From Paludibacteraceae bacterium (lineage in GTDB: Bacteria; Bacteroidota; Bacteroidia; Bacteroidales; Paludibacteraceae): DNA of 64,000 nt. Below, one piece after another: positions 34,814 to 40,210 of the stretch. Position 1 is the first letter of the stretch; each line of letters opens with the position of its first letter. The stretch spans positions 124,001 through 188,000 of the forward strand of contig JAFVTU010000012.1 of NCBI GenBank assembly GCA_017503075.1, in the 5' to 3' direction. A program made the translations under genes and the position numbers. Below the pieces are notes generated by a model. It saw nothing but the letters and a program-made list of their open reading frames with translations, did not search any database and was not told the DNA's origin.

Positions 34814-36265
34814 TCAGTCCTTAGAATTGAGTACGCGCTCCATATTCTGCTCACGGTGAATCAGTTGTACCTCTACGCCGAACTTCTCATTGATATGCTG
34901 TGCCATCTTCTCTGCTGCATATACAGAACGATGTTGCCCCCCCGTACAACCAAACGATACCATCAAGTTCTGAAATCCTCTATCCTTATAACGCTTTACT
35001 GAGAAGTCTACCAATTGGTATGCTTGTTCTAAGAATGGCAAAATTTCGCCATCTTCCTCCAAAAAAGTAATTACAGGCTCATCCATTCCTGTAAAATGAG
35101 TATATCGCTCGTATTTACCAGGGTTATTCACCGCACGGCAGTCAAACACGAATCCACCACCATTGCCCGATGGGTCAGCAGGAATACCTTTTTTATACGA
35201 GAAGCTCATCACTCTCACCACCAATGGTTTGCGCACGCCCACATCCTTAAACTGCTTCATCTCTGTCATCTTCTGCAGTACCTCTATCAAGTATGGATAA
35301 TCCTCGCTTGCATGCTTCAGCAAGTGGCGCAAGTTGTCTATCGCAAATGGAATAGATTGCAAGAAGTGTGGTTTTTTCTCAAAGTATCCTCTAAATCCAT
35401 ATGCACCTAGCACTTGCATCGTGCGAAACAAGACAAAATGCTTCAGTGTATCATAGAAGACATCTTTATCTACAGGCATGTATTTCTGCAACTCCTCCAA
35501 ATACACCTCAACCAATTCTTCTCTCAAGTCAGGATGAAAGTTGGCTTTAGCTTGCCACAAGAAGGATGCTACATCATAGAACACTGGGCCGCGTCTTCCG
35601 CCTTGAAAATCAATAAAGTATGGCACTTCATTCCCGTCCGCATCCTTACATACCATCACGTTGCGTGATTGGAAATCGCGGTACATAAACGCATTCATAC
35701 GGTTTTGCAGCAGGATATATGCCAAACGTTCAAACTCATTCTCCAACTTATCTTCTTGAAAATCCAACCCTGTCGCCTTCAGGAAACAGTACTTGAAATA
35801 GTTCAAATCCCACAATATCGAGCGCAAATTAAATTCGGGTTGTGGATAACATTGATTGAAGTCAAACTCTTCTGCACCAACCACTTGGAAACGCGCTAAG
35901 CCACGCATCGTCTTGCGTAGCATCTCTTTCTCTCGTGCGCTAAACACACCTGTCTTGCGCCCTTCTGCGATATAATCAAACAGCAGCACATTACCCAGGT
36001 CTTGTTGCACATAGTTCATCTCATCATCGCTTACAGCCAGCACTTTAGGCACATTCAGCCCCTTCTTCATAAAATGCTCAGCCATATAGAGAAAGGCATG
36101 ATTTTCATCACGCGATGTGCCTTGTACACCTATCAGCGAAGTAGTTTTGTCTTCACTTTCTATGCGATAATACCTGCGATTGCTACCAGAAGCAGTCAAA
36201 GCAGTTTGCTCACCAGCTTTCTTAGCAGTTGCTTCAAAAAATAATTGACTTAATGATTGCGCCAT
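34814..36265 (-). CDS. Fusion of AmgK-like sugar kinase and RapZ C-terminal domain
   Basis: A 483-residue two-domain protein. Residues ~1-330 form an aminoglycoside-phosphotransferase-like kinase with YRDFQSRNVMV (catalytic Asp and Asn) and PYFIDFQGGRRGP (Mg2+-binding Asp), like AmgK, which phosphorylates MurNAc/GlcNAc at C1. Residues ~340-483 are the RapZ C-terminal domain: FDCRAVNNPG, then SFGCTGGQHRSVYAAEKMA and IHREQ. In enterobacteria this half senses glucosamine-6-phosphate and binds small RNAs. The P-loop kinase half of RapZ is absent. The substrate is inferred, supported by the MurU-like gene at 37265. Confidence 0.85.
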   Translation of the reverse strand: MAQSLSQLFFEATAKKAGEQTALTASGSNRRYYRIESEDKTTSLIGVQGTSRDENHAFLYMAEHFMKKGLNVPKVLAVSDDEMNYVQQDLGNVLLFDYIAEGRKTGVFSAREKEMLRKTMRGLARFQVVGAEEFDFNQCYPQPEFNLRSILWDLNYFKYCFLKATGLDFQEDKLENEFERLAYILLQNRMNAFMYRDFQSRNVMVCKDADGNEVPYFIDFQGGRRGPVFYDVASFLWQAKANFHPDLREELVEVYLEELQKYMPVDKDVFYDTLKHFVLFRTMQVLGAYGFRGYFEKKPHFLQSIPFAIDNLRHLLKHASEDYPYLIEVLQKMTEMKQFKDVGVRKPLVVRVMSFSYKKGIPADPSGNGGGFVFDCRAVNNPGKYERYTHFTGMDEPVITFLEEDGEILPFLEQAYQLVDFSVKRYKDRGFQNLMVSFGCTGGQHRSVYAAEKMAQHINEKFGVEVQLIHREQNMERVLNSKD

Positions 36266-36289
36266 AGTTATCCAAAGTAAAATAGGCTA

Positions 36290-36321
36290 CAAAGATACTG
36301 CTTTTTTATGAAATATGCAAA
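36290..36321 (-). promoter_or_regulatory. Promoter of the AmgK-RapZ fusion gene
   Basis: Minus-strand TTTG (36318-36321), 20 bp, TATCTTTG (36290-36297); leader about 20 nt. It is back to back with the tRNA promoter, whose -33 begins 25 bp away. Confidence 0.83.
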
Positions 36322-36345
36322 AAAAAGCGTTTTTTTGTAAAAATA

Positions 36346-36377
36346 TTTGGTCAATTCAAAAAAAAGCAGTACCTTTG
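36346..36377 (+). promoter_or_regulatory. Promoter of tRNA-Lys
   Basis: TTTG (36346-36349), 20 bp, TACCTTTG (36370-36377), 25 bp before the mature tRNA 5' end. Confidence 0.87.
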
Positions 36378-36401
36378 CATCCGCTTTCGAGAAAGAGGCG
36401 A

Positions 36402-36474
36402 GTCTTCCTAGCTCAGTTGGTAGAGCAACTGACTCTTAATCAGTGGGTCCAGGGTTCGAGTCCCTGGGAGGACA
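36402..36474 (+). tRNA. tRNA-Lys (anticodon CTT)
   Basis: A 73-nt cloverleaf. Acceptor GTCTTCC/GGAGGAC has one G-U pair; D arm GCTC/GAGC; anticodon stem ACTGA/TCAGT around CTCTTAA gives anticodon CTT (reads AAG); T arm CAGGG/CCCTG with TTCGAGT. The discriminator base is A and CCA is not encoded. Own promoter and terminator. Confidence 0.96.
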
Positions 36475-36475
36475 C

Positions 36476-36506
36476 AAAAAGACATCCAGATGGATGTCTT
36501 TTTTTT
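36476..36506 (+). terminator. tRNA-Lys terminator
   Basis: GACATCCA/TGGATGTC (36481-36498) with flanking A5 and a T8 run, directly after the tRNA. Confidence 0.93.
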
Positions 36507-36513
36507 GTATTTA

Positions 36514-36545
36514 TTTGCAATATTCAAAAATTTGTATTAATTTTG
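36514..36545 (+). promoter_or_regulatory. Promoter of the DUF975-murU unit
   Basis: TTTG (36514-36517), 20 bp, TAATTTTG (36538-36545), right after the tRNA terminator; leader about 25 nt. Confidence 0.83.
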
Positions 36546-36576
36546 CAACAAAATTATAATTGTTTAATATTTTCTT

Positions 36577-37263
36577 ATGAAAACACCTTATGAATATCGT
36601 GCGCAGGCGCGCGAAGCACTTCGCAATCAATGGGGCGATGCCGCCATTGCATCATTAATCATTCTCTTTATCGCTATTGCCATTTCCACACCGTCTGTCA
36701 TTACCTCGCTCAAGGGTTCCGAATGGGGAAGCTCCATTACCACCTTACTCTCAATATTGGTATTGCCATTGCAATATGCGTTCTACATATCTTTGCTTGA
36801 TCGCGTGCGCAGCAATGAAACAAACATTGTAAACTACACCATCACCTATGCCCGCCAACACGCCTATGCCAATATGCGCTTCCTTGTTGCTGGACTGCTC
36901 ATCATGATTCTCAGTTCATTGCTGGCTGTTGTCACATTGGGTATTGGTGCCATCATTCTCAGCTATGCCTATGGCATGGTGCCATACTTGCTCCACGACT
37001 ATCCTGAGCTCTCTGCACGCGAGGCGATGAAGATTAGTCGCGAGATGATGCGCGGACAGAAGTGGAACCTCTTTGTCCTTGACCTCACTTTCATTGGTTG
37101 GATTCTGCTAGCACTGTGCACCGCAGGTGTTGGTATGCTCTTTGTGCAACCATACATGCTAACCGCTCGTGCTGCCTTCTACGACGACCTCAAGGCAACA
37201 ACCATCGTAGATGACACCGACAACACAACCGAAGAAGCAACTGCCGAAGAAGTAGCCAATTGA
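36577..37263 (+). CDS. DUF975 family integral membrane protein
   Basis: A 228-residue protein with the DUF975 start YEYRAQAREALRNQWGDAA and about five membrane helices, then an acidic Thr/Glu-rich cytoplasmic tail. The family has no proven role and is common in Firmicutes and Bacteroidota. It lies 1 bp before the nucleotidyltransferase gene, so the two are co-translated; a link to envelope precursor metabolism is only positional. Confidence 0.82.
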   Translation: MKTPYEYRAQAREALRNQWGDAAIASLIILFIAIAISTPSVITSLKGSEWGSSITTLLSILVLPLQYAFYISLLDRVRSNETNIVNYTITYARQHAYANMRFLVAGLLIMILSSLLAVVTLGIGAIILSYAYGMVPYLLHDYPELSAREAMKISREMMRGQKWNLFVLDLTFIGWILLALCTAGVGMLFVQPYMLTARAAFYDDLKATTIVDDTDNTTEEATAEEVAN

Positions 37264-37264
37264 T

Positions 37265-38050
37265 ATGAAAGCTATGATCTTTGCTGCGGGACTGGGTACA
37301 CGCCTCAAGCCGCTGACCGACACACTACCCAAGGCACTTGTCCCCCTGGCAGGCAAGACACTCCTGCAATGGCAGATTGAGCGTCTCAAAGCCGCTGGTA
37401 TCACCGATATTGTGGTGAATGTACATCATTTCCCAGATATGATTATCAATTACTTACGCGAGAACGACAACTTCGGTTGCCGTATCGCTGTAAGCGATGA
37501 GCGCGATATGTTGCTCGAGACAGGTGGCGGCCTACGCAAAGCAAAAGAATTACTAACCTCATCGCCTAATCCTCTCCCCCATGAGGGGGAGTCGGAGGGG
37601 GCACCTATATTGGTTTGCAACGTCGATATCCTCTCCAACATCGACATCCCTACCCTGCTCAATGCATACAATCCAGATGAGATGGGTGTGGTAGTAGTCA
37701 GCCCACGCGACACACAACGCTACTTGCTCTTCGATTACGACAACCGCCTCTGCGGTTGGACCAATATCGCTACTGGCGAAGTCCGAGGACCATTATCCGA
37801 CAACCACTATCCGATAGCCAATACCCGAAAGTTAGCCTTCTCAGGTATGCAAGTGCTTAATCCTCGTATTTTTGAAGTGATGGCAAAGGTAGTTGCTGAA
37901 AAAGGAGAGAAGTTCTCGTTGATTGACCTCTACCTCAGTATTGCTGAAAAAGAAATTCTCAAGGCATTTATCCCCAAGAATTATCGTATGATGGATGTTG
38001 GAAAAATCAACCAATTATCCGAAGCAGAAGCGTTTGCAGAAGCATTGTAA
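37265..38050 (+). CDS. MurU-like sugar-1-phosphate nucleotidyltransferase
   Basis: A 261-residue nucleotidyltransferase. The signature FAAGLGTRLKPLTDTLPKAL, with the nucleotide-binding loop and catalytic Lys, is complete; ETGGGLRKAKELL and LVCNVDILS (metal-binding Asp) follow. It is closest in style to MurU, which makes UDP-MurNAc from MurNAc-1-phosphate made by AmgK. Between these motifs an insert of about 17 residues (TSSPNPLPHEGESEGAP) is encoded by a repeat element. Relatives have only a short loop there. Together with the kinase at 34814 it could form the anomeric cell-wall salvage route. Confidence 0.83.
   Translation: MKAMIFAAGLGTRLKPLTDTLPKALVPLAGKTLLQWQIERLKAAGITDIVVNVHHFPDMIINYLRENDNFGCRIAVSDERDMLLETGGGLRKAKELLTSSPNPLPHEGESEGAPILVCNVDILSNIDIPTLLNAYNPDEMGVVVVSPRDTQRYLLFDYDNRLCGWTNIATGEVRGPLSDNHYPIANTRKLAFSGMQVLNPRIFEVMAKVVAEKGEKFSLIDLYLSIAEKEILKAFIPKNYRMMDVGKINQLSEAEAFAEAL
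37553..37607 (+). repeat. In-frame repeat element inside the MurU-like gene
   Basis: Contains an inverted octamer-family segment (complement of GATTAGGCGATGAGG), the hairpin CTCCCCC-ATGA-GGGGGAG (37574-37591) and TCGGAGGGGGC. The right half resembles the BspA-like gene at 30714-30734 (GGGGGAAGTAGATGGGGGC). Confidence 0.75.
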
Positions 38051-38086
38051 GCCCTCCCAAAAAACGGGGCACTATATCCGCCACGA

Positions 38087-38108
38087 ATTGTGCGGTTATT
38101 GTGCGGTA
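38087..38108. repeat. Two-unit 11-bp repeat
   Basis: ATTGTGCGGTT followed by ATTGTGCGGTA between two convergent genes; same 11-mer family as the array at 30147-30245. Confidence 0.75.
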
Positions 38109-38130
38109 CGTACAGGAAGCCCGATAGATT

Positions 38131-39072
38131 TCACGCAAACTCTTTTGGTACAATCATTTGCAGCGCATGTTTCATACAGGTCACTTGGCATGGACCAGTT
38201 ACGTCCATCACGATGCCATCTGCTTCAAACGACTGATGCTTCTTGGTGTGCATTAGCAGGTTATCTGCCACCACTGGGTGAATAAATGGCAGTTCGTGCA
38301 AACGCCCATCAAACAAACGAGGCACTGCTTGACAAATCTCCTTAAACGATGGAGGTGTCAAGAACATCGCATGCAGCACACCGTCGCATGGGTCGGCATC
38401 GGGATTCAGTTTCATACCACCGCCTACATACGAACCATTGGCGATACTAGTAACAAACATCTTTCCTTCCACCACGGTCTTGCCATCCACATCCAAACGC
38501 AAGTGTGGATTCATGTATTTGGTGAGCGACCAAATCAGCGCAAAGAAATAGTTAATATGGTGACTACCAATGTAATATTTCAATTGTTCTGCCCCTCGGC
38601 AAACCATCGGTTCAATACCAAAACCCAGCGAGTTGATGAAATAGCGATGATGCTCAATATTATTGCGCCAATACGTCACGCAGCCCACATCAATTGGCTT
38701 GCTATGCCCTTGGAAGAATATATCTAACGAACGTTTAAAGTCTTTGTTCAGCCCCCAGTGACGCGCAAAATCGTTGCCCGTGCCACGTGGCATCAGTCCA
38801 AATTGTATCTGCGCACGTTGCTCTGGCGTAAGATCGGCACGCATGATGCCGTTGATCACCTCACTGAGCGTACCATCGCCGCCCAGCACAAGGATTTGCG
38901 TACATCCTTTCTCCTCTACAAGCTCACGCGCGAGCTCAATAGCATGATTAGCATACTTAGTAACGCGATATATAAAAGGCTGACGACGTGCCTTCAGCAG
39001 TTTCCATAGGTACAAGCGTTGCATACGAAACGCACGCTTACCAGATTTGGGGTTAATAATAATTCCTAACAT
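38131..39072 (-). CDS. Diacylglycerol kinase-family lipid kinase (YegS/DgkB-like)
   Basis: A 313-residue cytoplasmic or peripheral lipid kinase. MLGIIINPKSGKRAF is the usual N-terminus; VLGGDGTLSEVINGIM is the ATP-binding GGDGT motif and LMPRGTGNDFARHW the second conserved block. Substrates may be diacylglycerol, phosphatidylglycerol or sphingoid bases. The frame extends to an ATG at 39096, but the family begins at 39072. Its promoter's -33 box lies in the loop of the neighbouring terminator. Confidence 0.88.
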   Translation of the reverse strand: MLGIIINPKSGKRAFRMQRLYLWKLLKARRQPFIYRVTKYANHAIELARELVEEKGCTQILVLGGDGTLSEVINGIMRADLTPEQRAQIQFGLMPRGTGNDFARHWGLNKDFKRSLDIFFQGHSKPIDVGCVTYWRNNIEHHRYFINSLGFGIEPMVCRGAEQLKYYIGSHHINYFFALIWSLTKYMNPHLRLDVDGKTVVEGKMFVTSIANGSYVGGGMKLNPDADPCDGVLHAMFLTPPSFKEICQAVPRLFDGRLHELPFIHPVVADNLLMHTKKHQSFEADGIVMDVTGPCQVTCMKHALQMIVPKEFA

Positions 39073-39129
39073 ACTTTTACATAGTATCTTACACACAATT
39101 CAAACCCAATATTCAATCAAATTCAATTG

Positions 39130-39161
39130 CAAAGGTAGCAAAAAAAAAGCATACTACCAAA
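39130..39161 (-). promoter_or_regulatory. Promoter of the lipid kinase gene, embedded in a terminator
   Basis: Minus-strand TTTG (39158-39161), 20 bp, TACCTTTG (39130-39137). The TTTG falls exactly in the 7-nt loop of the rpm operon terminator. Confidence 0.85.
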
Positions 39162-39178
39162 TTTAGTATGCTTTTTTT
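39142..39178 (-). terminator. Terminator of the rpmB-rpmG-DUF4295 operon
   Basis: A 15-bp stem with core AGCATACTA/TAGTATGCT and flanking A/T runs (39142-39156/39164-39178) around the loop CCAAATT. It is 20 bp after the DUF4295 stop. Confidence 0.92.
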
Positions 39179-39197
39179 CAGATTTTTATTGCGTTTC

Positions 39198-39350
39198 TTA
39201 CTTAAAGTAAGCTGCAACTTTGTCGTTTTCTACGATTTCCTCTTGGAAGATGTAAGCACCCGTTTTAGGGCTCTTCACCATCTTGATGCACTTAGTGTGG
39301 TTACGTCCAGCGTTACCAGTGTGCAATGTAGCGACCGCTTTCTTTGCCAT
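39198..39350 (-). CDS. DUF4295 family small protein
   Basis: A 50-residue basic protein, MAKKAVATLHTGNAGRNHTK at the start and EEIVENDKVAAYFK at the end. This short family is specific to Bacteroidota and regularly sits behind rpmB and rpmG, so it is likely ribosome-associated; the function is not proven. Third gene of the operon. Confidence 0.9.
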   Translation of the reverse strand: MAKKAVATLHTGNAGRNHTKCIKMVKSPKTGAYIFQEEIVENDKVAAYFK

Positions 39351-39382
39351 AGTTCTAAGCCTTTCTTAATTTTAGGGGTTAA

Positions 39383-39571
39383 TTACTTGATCTCCTTGTG
39401 TACTGTGTACTTTTTGAGGATCGGATTGTACTTCTTCAACTCCAAACGATCAGGAGTGTTTTTGCGGTTCTTCGTGGTGATGTAGCGCGAAGTTCCTGGC
39501 ATACCGCTGGCCTTGTGCTCTGTGCACTCCAAGATTACTTGGACGCGTGCTTCTTTAGTTTTCTTTGCCAT
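39383..39571 (-). CDS. rpmG: 50S ribosomal protein L33
   Basis: A 62-residue large-subunit protein ([36 protein letters not shown]). It lacks the CxxC pairs of zinc-ribbon L33, leaving a single Cys, so it is the zinc-independent form. Between rpmB and DUF4295. Confidence 0.95.
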   Translation of the reverse strand: MAKKTKEARVQVILECTEHKASGMPGTSRYITTKNRKNTPDRLELKKYNPILKKYTVHKEIK

Positions 39572-39583
39572 AACGATTCCTCC

Positions 39584-39832
39584 TTAGCATTCGTAAATTT
39601 TAATGTACCCTTTCGCACTTGCTTGCTTGAGAGCAGCGTCAAGTCCGATTTTGTTAATTGTTCTCAGACCAGCTGCACTCACGTTCAGCATGATCCATGC
39701 ATCTTGTTCTACCCAGTAGAACTTCTTGTGGAACAAGTTCACATCAAAAGTGCGCTTTGTATGGCGCTTTGAGTGCGAAACATTGCATCCTACCATGGCT
39801 TTTTTGCCGGTAATTTGACAGATTTTTGACAT
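39584..39832 (-). CDS. rpmB: 50S ribosomal protein L28
   Basis: An 82-residue large-subunit protein: [20 protein letters not shown] at the start with the family's N-x-(V)SHS, and [17 protein letters not shown] later. First gene of the operon, behind a ~120-nt leader from the promoter at 39961. Confidence 0.95.
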   Translation of the reverse strand: MSKICQITGKKAMVGCNVSHSKRHTKRTFDVNLFHKKFYWVEQDAWIMLNVSAAGLRTINKIGLDAALKQASAKGYIKIYEC

Positions 39833-40135
39833 TTTATTTAGTATTTTAGTTTATTTCTATGTAATCCATTGGCAATATTACAGCCTCAAACCCTCTCATC
39901 CACAACCATTTACATGTATTTCTCCCCAGTACATCACTCCACTATACACGAAAAATCGTGCAAAGTTACTACTTTTTTTTGATATACACAAATATTTTTA
40001 CTTTTTTTTTTACAAAAAATATTATTCATGCTATTTTTTTCATTCCTTATATCCAGAATCTAACATTCTGAAGTGCCACTTTCTTCTTCACGCGCGAGCG
40101 CACCAAAAATATATATATAAAAAAAGCAACAACAG
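39833..40135. other. Divergent spacer between rpmB and the amidase-like gene
   Basis: No gene. Contains the rpmB promoter at 39961-39992 and a ~120-nt rpmB leader with a small CACGA/TCGTG hairpin at about 39947-39960. The rest is A/T-rich with an (AT)n stretch near 40110. Confidence 0.7.
39961..39992 (-). promoter_or_regulatory. Promoter of rpmB-rpmG-DUF4295
   Basis: Minus-strand TTTG (39989-39992), 20 bp, TAACTTTG (39961-39968). Confidence 0.85.
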
Positions 40136-40167
40136 TTTGCATATATCAAAAAAAAGTAGTACTTTTG
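40136..40167 (+). promoter_or_regulatory. Promoter of the amidase/golvesin gene
   Basis: TTTG (40136-40139), 20 bp, TACTTTTG (40160-40167); leader about 37 nt to the ATG at 40211. Confidence 0.85.
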
Positions 40168-40210
40168 CAGAATGTTTTGAAAATTGATTTTACTAACTAA
40201 TAATGCCTTT

